From contig NZ_SZVI01000006.1 of NCBI RefSeq assembly GCF_013416775.1, positions 1-64,000 of the forward strand: a stretch of 64,000 bases of DNA, given 5' to 3'. The notes under the pieces were generated by a model. The model saw only the letters and a program-made list of their open reading frames with translations, had not been told where the DNA came from and made no database searches. How positions within the stretch are numbered: position 1 is the stretch's first letter; every line of letters begins with the position of its first letter. This DNA comes from Rhodoferax sp. BLA1 (lineage in GTDB: Bacteria > Pseudomonadota > Gammaproteobacteria > Burkholderiales > Burkholderiaceae_C). This document shows positions 35,653-44,593 of the stretch, in pieces. The translations under genes and the position numbers were made by a program.

Positions 35653-35779
35653 AGGCATGCTGTTTTGGTTGGATCTGGGTTTGATGATCTATTTGTGCTG
35701 GCGACTTATCAAACTCAGGAAGGGCGAGGCCCCTGATCTAGGCCTATTTTCATTCAAAGAAACGGATAAAAAACCATGA
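35645..35779 (+). CDS. 44-residue membrane microprotein, translationally coupled
   Basis: A short gene that would be missed by usual length cut-offs. It encodes MIEGMLFWLDLGLMIYLCWR followed by LIKLRKGEAP and a polar tail ending in TDKKP. There is one hydrophobic segment (residues ~5-19) and then a basic stop-transfer region, predicting a single-pass protein with cytoplasmic C-terminus. It begins eight bases before the end of the GT4 gene and its stop overlaps the O-ligase ATG (ATGA), so it sits exactly in the translational chain. It could be a small subunit of the ligase or glycosyltransferase. No homologue is claimed. Confidence 0.6.
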   Translation: MIEGMLFWLDLGLMIYLCWRLIKLRKGEAPDLGLFSFKETDKKP

Positions 35780-37083
35780 GAGATATGGTCATGTTTTTGG
35801 CCATGCTGGGCATGGTACCCATGGCCATTATGAATGGTTTTGTGGCTTTTTTGTTTTGGGGCTACACCACGGTATTAACACCGGCTCACTACTTATATGG
35901 TTTCATGCTGGGTGTGCGGTTCAACTTTATATTTGCCGCCGTTGCCTTGGGTTTGCTTTTTCTTGGCAAAACAGGCACCAAGGGAACAAAATTAAAACTA
36001 TCCGCTACTTACTGGCTTCTACTCGCCTTTTTTATACACGCCAGCTTGAGCACCCTATTTGCGCTACGCCCCAACCCCATGCTCGCCATCCGGTATGAAG
36101 ATTTTGTCAAGGGATTCGCATTTACACTGGCTATTCCATTTTTTGTAAGAGATCGGGCCGGGATTCATGCTTTGTTGGTAATGCTAGCACTTGGACTGGG
36201 CTTACATGGTGTTGTGGAAGGGTTGAAATTCATCGCCTCAGGTGGCGGTCATAGAATGAACGGTATTGGCAATTCGTCACTGACCGACAACAACTTATTT
36301 GCTGTAGGAATGGTTATTGTCTTGCCTATTTTGCTTTATTTTTCTACGGTATTTAATAACAAATACAGCAAAATTGCTGCCATCATCGGCGCACTGTTAA
36401 CAATATTAACCATTATTGCCACCAATTCTCGGGGTGGCTTTCTGGCGCTGTCCGTCCTGGGCTTGTGGTATTTCGTAGGAAGTCGTCGCAAGGGACTTGC
36501 TTTATTGGGCGTTCTGGCAGGTGTCGTGATCATTTTTTTGGCCGCACCTGACAGCTGGTTTGACAGGGTGTCTTCGATTCAAACTGCAGATGAAGATCTC
36601 TCTTTCATGAATCGGGTTGCCGCATGGAAAGTCAGCGCGGCTTTGGGCTTGGCAAATCCTGTATTTGGGGCGGGATTTTCAGCCATTCAAAATTTCTGGA
36701 TTTGGGAAATTTATAAAGACATGCCAAGCTTTTTCTCAATGGACATGAGCCAATACAGCACCTTGGTAGCACACAGTGTTTACTTTCAAGTCCTTGGTGA
36801 CATGGGGTTTATTGGTTTGTTTCTATTTTTGGCATTGCTTGCCTCCAGTTATTTCAACAGGCGATCCATCACTCAAAAAATAAAAAAATTTGATCGTCCT
36901 GATTTAATTTGGGCACGTGATATGGCAGACGCCATATTTTTGTCGCTGCTCGGCTATATGGTGGGGGGGGCTGGTGTCAGCTTAACCTACTACGAGGTGG
37001 TTTATATTCTGATTTGCCTGATGTCGGTATTGCACACCGTTGTTGACGCTCAAATCAACAACAAGTTACGCACGCTGGCTTGA
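35776..37083 (+). CDS. putative O-glycosylation ligase, XrtA-associated (Wzy/WaaL superfamily)
   Basis: A 435-residue protein with about eleven membrane segments, opening MRDMVMFLAMLGMVPMAI as in the exosortase A-associated O-glycosylation ligase family (TIGR03097). A periplasmic loop (residues ~275-330) contains 'SFMNRVAAWKVSAAL', with the NR..AW pattern of the Wzy_C/O-antigen ligase domain. It may ligate the lipid-linked glycan to PEP-CTERM proteins or polymerise it; this is proposed for the family and not shown here. The base composition is AT-richer than neighbours. Its 3' end overlaps the convergent WalW-like gene by 18 bases. Confidence 0.88.
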   Translation: MRDMVMFLAMLGMVPMAIMNGFVAFLFWGYTTVLTPAHYLYGFMLGVRFNFIFAAVALGLLFLGKTGTKGTKLKLSATYWLLLAFFIHASLSTLFALRPNPMLAIRYEDFVKGFAFTLAIPFFVRDRAGIHALLVMLALGLGLHGVVEGLKFIASGGGHRMNGIGNSSLTDNNLFAVGMVIVLPILLYFSTVFNNKYSKIAAIIGALLTILTIIATNSRGGFLALSVLGLWYFVGSRRKGLALLGVLAGVVIIFLAAPDSWFDRVSSIQTADEDLSFMNRVAAWKVSAALGLANPVFGAGFSAIQNFWIWEIYKDMPSFFSMDMSQYSTLVAHSVYFQVLGDMGFIGLFLFLALLASSYFNRRSITQKIKKFDRPDLIWARDMADAIFLSLLGYMVGGAGVSLTYYEVVYILICLMSVLHTVVDAQINNKLRTLA

Positions 37084-38079
37084 TGCTAGTTTGAGATAGG
37101 CTGAAGCTGAAAGTGTTTTCCCGTTCAATTCATTGACAAAGAACGAAATGTATTCATCCAGCACAGATAAAAAATTCTCAAGATCTTCAGGCGACCTCAC
37201 ATAAGGGGTGTTGCCTGGCGACAAAGAAGGGCTGTGATAAGTCAGGCCAAAGAAGCTGCAACCCTGCGCATGCAGACACCGGGTCAGGTTGATGAGTTCT
37301 TTGGCACTGTAACCCTCGGGGGTGAGTTTGACCCGTTCAAGCAGGCCAGCCCTGGAGGCCATGCCAGGCAGTCGCAGGTGTTTGGCCAGACTCTTTTGCA
37401 TGGCGGGGTACAACCAGCGCCCTTGGCGATGTAGTTTGCCTGCATAACCCGCGGTGGCAGGGAGTTCCAACAAGGTTTGGTTATGGGCTGTGAACCAGCG
37501 CGGGTGGGCGTCATGTTTTGAGAAGTTGGGGCCGCCATCACCACGCATGTCAGTGTAAGGAACAACGCTGGCATCGATCAAATAACCTAGCTGGGCGATG
37601 GTGTCTGCTGTGTGCGGGCCAACGCCGTAGCGCCCAGCTTTGAACACGATGGGCCGTTTGCCAAAGCTGGCGTCAATGGCTTGGGTCAACAGTTCAAGCT
37701 TTTGATACTCGAGTGCTTGCGGCAGGTTGCCGGCATAGGAGTTGTGGGTATTGACCTCTTCGTCATGCGGCGGCGACACCCAGGGGTGCAAATGGGTGCC
37801 TATCTCACACCGCCCGACATTCATGAGGGCCTTCAGCACCTTGACGGCCTGAGGGTCGTTGGCCACAGGCCAATCTATGACGTAGGTGGGGACCACTCCG
37901 TGTTTGTCAAATACCCGTTGATGAACCAAAGGCTGTGCGGCAATAGACCGCGTGCAGGTATTGCTCCTGGAAAAAGGCTGGCTCCAGTCAAACTCCTCTT
38001 CTGTGTCCACCACCACCGTCAGAACCGGAGGTGCACCAACTGGCAAAACCACCGGCTGATGGTTATCCAAATTCAGCAT
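37066..38079 (-). CDS. WalW-like polysaccharide deacetylase
   Basis: About 337 residues. The ATG at 38079 is chosen; a start at 38112 would overlap the upstream gene by 40 bases. The NodB-type metal site is suggested by LTVVVDTEEEFDWS and CEIGTHLHPWVSPP (Asp, His, His), and later FKAGRYGVGP and SFFGLTYHSPSLSPG. WalW proteins occur in LPS and capsule loci. It has no signal peptide, so unlike the XrtA deacetylase it may act on a cytoplasmic lipid-linked precursor. It is the last gene of a long - strand block. Confidence 0.82.
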   Translation of the reverse strand: MLNLDNHQPVVLPVGAPPVLTVVVDTEEEFDWSQPFSRSNTCTRSIAAQPLVHQRVFDKHGVVPTYVIDWPVANDPQAVKVLKALMNVGRCEIGTHLHPWVSPPHDEEVNTHNSYAGNLPQALEYQKLELLTQAIDASFGKRPIVFKAGRYGVGPHTADTIAQLGYLIDASVVPYTDMRGDGGPNFSKHDAHPRWFTAHNQTLLELPATAGYAGKLHRQGRWLYPAMQKSLAKHLRLPGMASRAGLLERVKLTPEGYSAKELINLTRCLHAQGCSFFGLTYHSPSLSPGNTPYVRSPEDLENFLSVLDEYISFFVNELNGKTLSASAYLKLASSQRA

Positions 38080-39779
38080 GATTTCAGTTGCTGGGCCAGA
38101 TTGACCAGACACTGGTCAATGCGGGCATAAACTTTTTGGAAAGCATCAAGGTCTTTGCCATCGGGGTCTTCCAGGTACTGAAGTGCTCCAGTTTGTGGGG
38201 TGAACGAGGATAAAAAAATCAGTTTGTCCATCTGCTCAGGATGTCGTTGCCTGAAATGGGCATAGTTGATGTCATCAAAAATCACGATGAGATCGGCAGC
38301 CGCCACCAACTCGGCATCAACACATTTGGACAGGTGCGAGCTCAAGTCAACACCTGCAAGCCTGGCAGCCTCCATGGCAACGGCGGGCGAGGCTCGCTGG
38401 TTGCGCGGCAACATGCCAGCAGAATCAACCTGCACCGCCAACCCAACGCTATCGAAAATATATCTAGCTTTCCTTTCTGCATAAGGGCTACGGCATATAT
38501 TTCCTTGACAGACAAATAGGAGATGGCGAGGTTGCCCTGCCCCCAGGGTCTTCAGTCGGGGTTTGCTGTTCAGGGCAGCAGACGCCTCAGCACCCGACGC
38601 AAACCGTTGCAGGACAAATTGCTTGACTTCCGCCCAGGCCGGGCGCGGATCGTCTACCACCAGCATGTCGTGTTTTTCACGCCCTGTGAGCAGGCGCGCG
38701 AAACCGGCCAACCAACGTAGCGTCACTTTGGCCAGGGTGATGGGCTGGTGTTTGAGCTGCGCTACCCAAGCACGCATCTGCCAGATATCACCAATCAAGT
38801 TGCGGTTGTATCGGCCCGCCGGATACGGTATTGGTGAAGTGAGCTGATGGGCACACAACAGCTGGTACAGGCGATAAGGGAAATCCACCCCCCAAGCCAG
38901 TGGCAGGGGCAACGAACCCCACGGACGGGCATTGACCTCCAAAAGCACCCATTGGCCAGAGTGGGTGTTGAGCTTGAACTCAAACATGGCCAGGCCGGTG
39001 TACTCGATGGCCGCCACCATACGCGTCACCGCCGCGACCCGCTCAGCATGAAGCGGCATGCTTTTGCGGTAATAGCTGCTACCAGCCAGTTCGTTGGCAC
39101 GATGGTGTTCAAACGCTTGCAATACCTGGCCTTTGTGGCACAAGACCGAAACGCCAATGCCGATACCGTCTACCACCTTCTCAAAGTAAACGGTATCGGG
39201 AGCAGGCTGGTTCCGATCAAGCCATTCGACCAGCTCTGCAACGTTGTCGAGCATGCGAACCTGAGTTCGAACATACAGTTGAGACAGGTTGTAGGAATGG
39301 CGGTGCTTGGCTACCATGGGAAAGCCGATCTCAGCCTGCAACTGCGTGATGCTGCTGTCAGCTTGCCAGATGTAGCCATCAGGGATGGCCACATGGCAGC
39401 GCTGGGCTAATTGACGGGTGTTGACCTTGTCAAAAAAGACCTCCAGTGCCACGGCATCAGGTATGGCCAGCACAGTCGTGCCCGGGAATTCGGATTGGTG
39501 TGCAAAAAGGGGGAGCAGGCTCCGCTCTTCACACGGCAGAACCATATCAAACCCCTCTTCAACCAACAATCTGCGCATCGCCCGCAGCCACTTGGCACCG
39601 TCGTCCAGGTAATACGGAAGAACATGCACTTTGCGGATGTAGCGAGACTGCAAGGCTGGCGCATCCAGAGAATAAGGTGCCACATGCACCTCCACCCCGC
39701 GGCGACCCAGCGAGCGGACACACGCCAAAAAACTGCGGGTATCGTCACCAATGATGAGAACTTTGGGGGGGGATGCCAT
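38073..39779 (-). CDS. ATP-grasp / LMW tyrosine-phosphatase fusion
   Basis: A 568-residue two-domain protein. Residues 1 to ~400 form a carbamoyl-phosphate-synthase-like ATP-grasp ligase: KVLIIGDDTRSFLACVRSLG at the start, MVAKHRHSYNLSQLY for nucleotide binding, and 'MFEFKLNTHSGQWVLLEVNARPWGS' as the metal/ATP end. Residues ~418-568 are a LMW phosphatase with the catalytic loop CQGNICRS (Cys424, Arg430), DSAGMLPRN, and YLEDPDGKDLDAF carrying the general-acid Asp. ATP-grasp domains ligate carboxylates to amines or alcohols. The fusion suggests coupled ligation and dephosphorylation or regulation by phosphotyrosine. The substrate is unknown. Confidence 0.88.
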   Translation of the reverse strand: MASPPKVLIIGDDTRSFLACVRSLGRRGVEVHVAPYSLDAPALQSRYIRKVHVLPYYLDDGAKWLRAMRRLLVEEGFDMVLPCEERSLLPLFAHQSEFPGTTVLAIPDAVALEVFFDKVNTRQLAQRCHVAIPDGYIWQADSSITQLQAEIGFPMVAKHRHSYNLSQLYVRTQVRMLDNVAELVEWLDRNQPAPDTVYFEKVVDGIGIGVSVLCHKGQVLQAFEHHRANELAGSSYYRKSMPLHAERVAAVTRMVAAIEYTGLAMFEFKLNTHSGQWVLLEVNARPWGSLPLPLAWGVDFPYRLYQLLCAHQLTSPIPYPAGRYNRNLIGDIWQMRAWVAQLKHQPITLAKVTLRWLAGFARLLTGREKHDMLVVDDPRPAWAEVKQFVLQRFASGAEASAALNSKPRLKTLGAGQPRHLLFVCQGNICRSPYAERKARYIFDSVGLAVQVDSAGMLPRNQRASPAVAMEAARLAGVDLSSHLSKCVDAELVAAADLIVIFDDINYAHFRQRHPEQMDKLIFLSSFTPQTGALQYLEDPDGKDLDAFQKVYARIDQCLVNLAQQLKSC

Positions 39780-39799
39780 TTCCTGAGTCTAGCGGACAA

Positions 39800-40765
39800 C
39801 TACCACGGTTTAAGCGACTTGGCCCAGGCCCAGACGCAGTAGATAGCCCACTTGATAGAGAACCTGGCCCCCAGTGCTTGGCGCGCCAGGAGCAAACTGG
39901 CACTCGGCTGGTGGTGCTCTGCACAGTGGAGCGCCAGTCGCCTGAGCAGGTCGCCCTCGTGGTGCAAAAACAGTCGCGCCACGACTGGCGACTTCACGCT
40001 AATCGCGATGTGCCGGCTGACCAAAGCGGCCACCAGCCAGCGTTCCTGCTGCTGGATGGCCGAGGACACATTGACCCGACGTGCCGGGTCAGGCACATGA
40101 TGTTGTGCCACCGTGGTGGCGGTGTAGGCCAGGCCACGGCAGACGTCAGCGCAGCGCCAAAAAAAATCTCGGTCTTCCTCGTAATTGACCGCCTCCCAGA
40201 AACCGTCCACTGCAGTGACCACCTGGCGACGCACACACAACATGTTGAGGTGGGCAAAGCCGCCACTCTGGCAAAGTTCTGCCATGGAGACAACGCTGAA
40301 GCGATCATCTAGCCGAGGCAAAGCGTTGATGCGGTTGGACAGGGCGGGCAGCCAATGCTCTCGAACCTTGCCGTCCACAAACACAGCGCGCTGATTGCTG
40401 ATGCACAAATCAACACCCGCCTGCGTCTCAAACAGTCGCGAGACTGCCGCAAGGTGTGCTGGATCGATCCATAAATCGTCATCGTCACAAAAGGCCAGAA
40501 GCTCTCCTTGGGCCTGGCTGATACCCATATTTCGACTGGCCGATGGGCCTTGCCCGCGCTGGCCGTCTGTACCCACATGAAGCAGCCGAAAACGGTCTCC
40601 CAATTCGGCGCAAAGAGCGGGATACAGAGCACGCGTCTGGGCGTCAGAACCATCGTCGACCACCAGCACTTCGTAATGTGGATAGGTCTGTGATCGAATC
40701 GCCTGCAACGCACGCGTCAACAGCGCAACACGGTTACGGGTCGGGACAACGATGGAGATAAACAT
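39800..40765 (-). CDS. glycosyltransferase family 2
   Basis: A 321-residue GT-A enzyme if started at ATG 40765, five bases after the upstream stop; 40789 is an alternative. Family motifs: ISIVVPTRNRVALLTRALQA, VLVVDDGSDAQTRA, ASRNMGISQAQGELLAFCDD ending in the DDDD-type metal site, and VNYEEDRDFFWRCA on the acceptor side. It should add one sugar to the glycan repeat. It lies in a - strand block with another GT2, a flippase and a polyprenyl-linked sugar pathway. Confidence 0.88.
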   Translation of the reverse strand: MFISIVVPTRNRVALLTRALQAIRSQTYPHYEVLVVDDGSDAQTRALYPALCAELGDRFRLLHVGTDGQRGQGPSASRNMGISQAQGELLAFCDDDDLWIDPAHLAAVSRLFETQAGVDLCISNQRAVFVDGKVREHWLPALSNRINALPRLDDRFSVVSMAELCQSGGFAHLNMLCVRRQVVTAVDGFWEAVNYEEDRDFFWRCADVCRGLAYTATTVAQHHVPDPARRVNVSSAIQQQERWLVAALVSRHIAISVKSPVVARLFLHHEGDLLRRLALHCAEHHQPSASLLLARQALGARFSIKWAIYCVWAWAKSLKPW

Positions 40766-40770
40766 GCTGA

Positions 40771-41754
40771 TCAGCGCCTGCGGTTCCACCAGCGGTCTAA
40801 GGGCCGCAGCAGATGAAGCCAGAGGGGTGCACGGCGATTCAAATCGGGCGGGCCACCTTTTCCGGCCAACCCATCCACGATACCCAGCAAACAGGCATTG
40901 GCTTTGTCGCTGTACCCAAGTTGGTACAGTTTTTCAGCCCATACCAGAGAGTGGTCAACAAGACGGGTGCGCAATAGTTTCCGATGAGATTGAGGTGTAT
41001 AGGCCAGAAAAAACAAAAAAGAATTACGAGCCATCAGGTAAAAATAATAGGGCTTCCGGTCCGTGATAACACCATCAAAACATGCATGTTCAACACCACT
41101 GCTGAAGCACATCTTATTTATCCAGCCACCTTGATTCAACCGTGCACCAATATCATCGTCTTCGTAGTAAGCAAATAGCTTTTCATTTAACAGTCCGACT
41201 TGCCGCAATGCATCCATTCGAAGCAACAACGCGGTACCTACAAGCCACACATTTTCTGAATGTGCTTCACAGAAGGTAGGGGCGACATCTATGCTGGCGG
41301 GATTGAGCATACCCAAGCTCTGCCAATTGTGAATGGCTCCACAAAAGTCAACTACACCAGGATTTCCAAGTCTTTTGATGACTGGGGAACAGGAACCACA
41401 CCGGGGCTCTTTCTCCATGAGTTGAATGAGTTCAGACAGCGTATTGGCATCGGTGACAGCATCGTTATTGAGCAACCAAACATATTCGAAATCTTCTTCC
41501 AGGCACCGTTGAAGAGAGATATTGTGTCCACCTGCAAAACCGAGGTTTGTGACATTTCTGCATATTGGAATACGTAATCCTTCGCCAGCCTTCCTCAATA
41601 TGTCATAGTCATCTGCTTCTGACGCATTGTCAATAACCGATATCTCTACATCATATTCATCTATGGGATTTAGCTTCAACACAGATTCGACACACCGGAT
41701 TGTGTCTGCAGCTGAGTTCCAATTGAGGATGCTGACCAGGATTTTGTGACTCAT
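40771..41754 (-). CDS. glycosyltransferase family 2 (rhamnosyltransferase-like)
   Basis: A 327-residue GT2 enzyme. It shows ILVSILNWNSAADTIRCVESV, SVIDNASEADDY, 'NLGFAGGHNISL' and the metal motif in YVWLLNNDAVTD. The NxGFaGGxN plus NND pattern is typical of WbbL-like rhamnosyl- and related transferases. The C-terminus is basic and has no clear membrane span. It lies 25 bases downstream of the flippase gene. Codon use is moderately AT-rich in its N-terminal half, hinting at a separate origin. Confidence 0.88.
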   Translation of the reverse strand: MSHKILVSILNWNSAADTIRCVESVLKLNPIDEYDVEISVIDNASEADDYDILRKAGEGLRIPICRNVTNLGFAGGHNISLQRCLEEDFEYVWLLNNDAVTDANTLSELIQLMEKEPRCGSCSPVIKRLGNPGVVDFCGAIHNWQSLGMLNPASIDVAPTFCEAHSENVWLVGTALLLRMDALRQVGLLNEKLFAYYEDDDIGARLNQGGWINKMCFSSGVEHACFDGVITDRKPYYFYLMARNSFLFFLAYTPQSHRKLLRTRLVDHSLVWAEKLYQLGYSDKANACLLGIVDGLAGKGGPPDLNRRAPLWLHLLRPLDRWWNRRR

Positions 41755-41778
41755 ATTTTTAGTCGATGGCGCCTATGC

Positions 41779-43269
41779 TCAGGTAGAGCGGCGCTTTATT
41801 TTGGCTTGAATAAACTCAATGGCAGTTGATTCCAAACCTTCTGGGCATTTTGCAACTCGCCAGGTTAACAACAGCCATGTCGTGTAGAAAAGGGCGCCAA
41901 GTAGCACGTTCAACACAAGATTGACCATCGGAAGATCAACCCATTGTCCGCAAGTCACCAGCAATCCATACATGGCCAAGGAACCACCCAATGGTCGGAC
42001 GACTGACCCGACACTCTTGCGCAAGGACAACTGCATGTGTTGACGCGCTGCATACATCATCAGTATGGCCTGAAAAAGCCCACTGCCAATACGCGCCAAC
42101 ATCAATCCTTGCAGGTAATAGGTGGGCGTTAAAAGCAGTGCCAAGGCGACAAAAGACAAAAACTCCATCCAAACGATGCGGCTTTGCACACGCACGTGCC
42201 CCGCAACATTCAGCAGGGTACCGATGGGCCCGGTGAGATATTGAACCACACCAATGATGGCAAAACCCGCCACAAAAGGTGTTGCATCTTTCCATTGGCT
42301 TCCCAGCAAAAGCAAAGTAGCTTGTTCACTGACGGCGGCCAGACCAAACCCCAAAGGCATGGTGATGGCGTTGGCACTTGCCATGGTTTTGAGTGTGGCG
42401 GCCTTGGCTCTTTCCCAATCGTGCTTCATGGATGAAAGAATGGGAAAAAGCGGGCGAGTGAGTGTTGGGCCAAGCTCCCCGGTAGGCAGCTGACCGATAT
42501 CAGCGCCCACGGTATACAAACCATACTCTTGTGTGTTGCCGACGCGCCCGGCCATGAGTTGATCCGTTTTGTGCAGGAAAAAGCTCCCTATACCGGTGAT
42601 CAACAACCATTTCGAGATGGCCCAGATGTCCTTAACATTCTCGGTACACCAACGAGGGCGGTATGAATGCAGTCGATAGGACAACAGCCACTCCATGAAA
42701 AAACCCGCCAGAATGCCACTCACCAACGCCTTGTAGTCCGCAAAATACAAAGCGGCCAACAAAGTCACTGTGACAGAGGTGAGTTTGGTGCAGAGCGCCA
42801 ATTTGAACTCAACTGAAAACTGCAGATCACGGTATGCCAGAGTCATGCCAATGTTGGAAAAACCCATGAAGGCGAGGCAAGCGCCAACAACCCAAATAAT
42901 TGGCGCGACACGCGGTTCATTGAAATACATGGCCGCCAATGGTGCCACCGCAGCCAAAACAAGGGCCATGACGCAGCCCTGCAGGCCACGCAAAGTCCAG
43001 GCTGAGTTGATTTGATTCACCGTGGGGTTGGGTCCCAACCTGACCAACGCATGTGCTGCCCCGGTATTCAAAAACGTTTCAACCAGTGCCACCACCAGGA
43101 AAGCCATGGACACGACGCCATAGTCTTGAGGTGAGAGAAACCTGGCGAGTATTGCGGTGCTGATCAAACCAAGGGATTTGACCGACCAGCGCATGCTCAC
43201 AGCCCACAACGCGCCGGCGAGCAGTGCTGATTTTGGGTCCTTTCCGGGTGCGGGCGTTGGCCGAGACAT
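41779..43269 (-). CDS. Wzx-type polysaccharide flippase (copy 2)
   Basis: A 496-residue MOP/PST superfamily protein with 12-14 membrane segments. It is colinear with the copy at 7.4-8.8 kb: both have 'ARFLSPQDYGVVSMA'-like, 'EYGLYTVGADIGQLPTGELGP'-like and 'PEGLEST' blocks at the same positions. Having two paralogues in one locus implies either two different lipid-linked repeats or a duplication of the older locus. It is the fourth-to-last gene of the - strand block in genome order and is preceded by a GT-C-like membrane protein. Confidence 0.92.
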   Translation of the reverse strand: MSRPTPAPGKDPKSALLAGALWAVSMRWSVKSLGLISTAILARFLSPQDYGVVSMAFLVVALVETFLNTGAAHALVRLGPNPTVNQINSAWTLRGLQGCVMALVLAAVAPLAAMYFNEPRVAPIIWVVGACLAFMGFSNIGMTLAYRDLQFSVEFKLALCTKLTSVTVTLLAALYFADYKALVSGILAGFFMEWLLSYRLHSYRPRWCTENVKDIWAISKWLLITGIGSFFLHKTDQLMAGRVGNTQEYGLYTVGADIGQLPTGELGPTLTRPLFPILSSMKHDWERAKAATLKTMASANAITMPLGFGLAAVSEQATLLLLGSQWKDATPFVAGFAIIGVVQYLTGPIGTLLNVAGHVRVQSRIVWMEFLSFVALALLLTPTYYLQGLMLARIGSGLFQAILMMYAARQHMQLSLRKSVGSVVRPLGGSLAMYGLLVTCGQWVDLPMVNLVLNVLLGALFYTTWLLLTWRVAKCPEGLESTAIEFIQAKIKRRST

Positions 43270-43320
43270 TGAACGATTCAGGCAAAAATTGCAATAACAG
43301 CGAAGAAGTGCGGATGTTTC

Positions 43321-44592
43321 TCAGCGCCTGATGGCCGCCGCATCTGCGGAGAACAGCAGCGTATCAAACATCACGACAAAGTCAGAGGCGCGCTGCAAGT
43401 TGATTGCCAGCGCAGCCACGGCCAACATGAGCAAAATGCCCACATAGCCGATACGAATCCGCAAGTTTTGGCCGGTCACCCAAGGCGCAGCGCCCATCCC
43501 GAGTGCAAATATCGGGAAATGCAGGTGCGCCGCATAGAGATACAAGCTTCCCCTGAACTGGTAGTCAAGATGAAACAGCAGATTGAGCACAACAATCAAC
43601 GCCAGTGGCATCGCCACTCGCCGGTACTGAGGATGCATCAAACCCAGCACGGCACCTGCCACAGCAAAAACCCACCAAACAACCACAAACAAACTTTCAG
43701 CCAAAGCGTAGCTGAACGTTCTGAAGTCGCTCATAAAAATGTCTGGGCCAATCACAACCTTGGCAAACGCAGGGGAGAAAAATGAGTACCCAAAAAAAGT
43801 CAACAACAATTCGGCAAGGCCAGTCGTCTCACCTTTGGTTCTGAGCCAATAGATTTCTTTCGCAGTTTGTACAGGGCGGGCAAAGACCTCCCACAGCTCC
43901 AGCGGCTGCAGAACAGCAAGCACAAACACCAAGGCCAAGCCTGCGTAACAACCAAATAACACGGCTCTCAGGATGGCCTGTTTGACGCTGTCGGTGCGCA
44001 GCCGACTGAACAGTTCGGCAACAAAGGCGTGCATGATGTTGGTGATGGTGACCCCCGCAACAAGCACCGCAGCCAACAAAGGAGCCGTCACCGGAGCGAC
44101 TTTGGCACGCTGACCCAGCATGAAAACACACCATACCAGCACGATGGAGAAACTGGCCCACCCATAGGACTCAACAATGATGGACGTGAAAACCGGCGTT
44201 GAACTGGCACCAAAAAACAGCGTTGCAGCAATGGCTGGCAAACGGCCAAAACTGGCCAGGCAACCAAATGCGTAAACCAGCGCCACAGTCAGGCCGCCAA
44301 ACAGCGCCATGACCAGCGCTGCTGCCGCTTTAGGTTCGAACCCAAAAACCAAAAACAGGCTTGCAAATGGTCGAAAGAGCATAGACAGGGGATGTTTGTA
44401 ATTCACCCCTGAAGGCAAGGTTCCCACCAGGAAATCGATGAAATACGGTGGGTCAAAGTCAAACGCCAGATTCAGATAGTCGAAGTAGATGCCCTGCGCC
44501 AGCCTGAGTCCAAAATGGGCGTACAAAAAGAAGAACCCGCTGGCCAATACCAACGCAATGGCCAAGTCTGGCAGATTGTTGCGCCGCACCAT
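43321..44592 (-). CDS. polytopic membrane protein, GT-C-like
   Basis: About 423 residues with ten or more membrane helices. The ATG at 44592 leaves one base after the previous stop. In the first periplasmic loop YFDYLNLAFDFDPPYFIDFL and 'GVNYKHPLSM' provide acidic and His residues reminiscent of GT-C transferases. No named family is recognised. Lying directly downstream of the HAD-UbiA and small DMT-transporter genes, it could transfer a pentose from a polyprenyl-phosphate carrier, in the way arabinosyltransferases do. That role is inferred from gene order only. Confidence 0.6.
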   Translation of the reverse strand: MVRRNNLPDLAIALVLASGFFFLYAHFGLRLAQGIYFDYLNLAFDFDPPYFIDFLVGTLPSGVNYKHPLSMLFRPFASLFLVFGFEPKAAAALVMALFGGLTVALVYAFGCLASFGRLPAIAATLFFGASSTPVFTSIIVESYGWASFSIVLVWCVFMLGQRAKVAPVTAPLLAAVLVAGVTITNIMHAFVAELFSRLRTDSVKQAILRAVLFGCYAGLALVFVLAVLQPLELWEVFARPVQTAKEIYWLRTKGETTGLAELLLTFFGYSFFSPAFAKVVIGPDIFMSDFRTFSYALAESLFVVVWWVFAVAGAVLGLMHPQYRRVAMPLALIVVLNLLFHLDYQFRGSLYLYAAHLHFPIFALGMGAAPWVTGQNLRIRIGYVGILLMLAVAALAINLQRASDFVVMFDTLLFSADAAAIRR

Positions 44593-44593
44593 G

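Noticed and set aside
38478..38495. ATAAGGGCTA in the ATP-grasp/phosphatase gene as a repeat copy
   Set aside because: It lies in the conserved catalytic-loop coding region and lacks the other half and the TAGAG tail, so it is chance.
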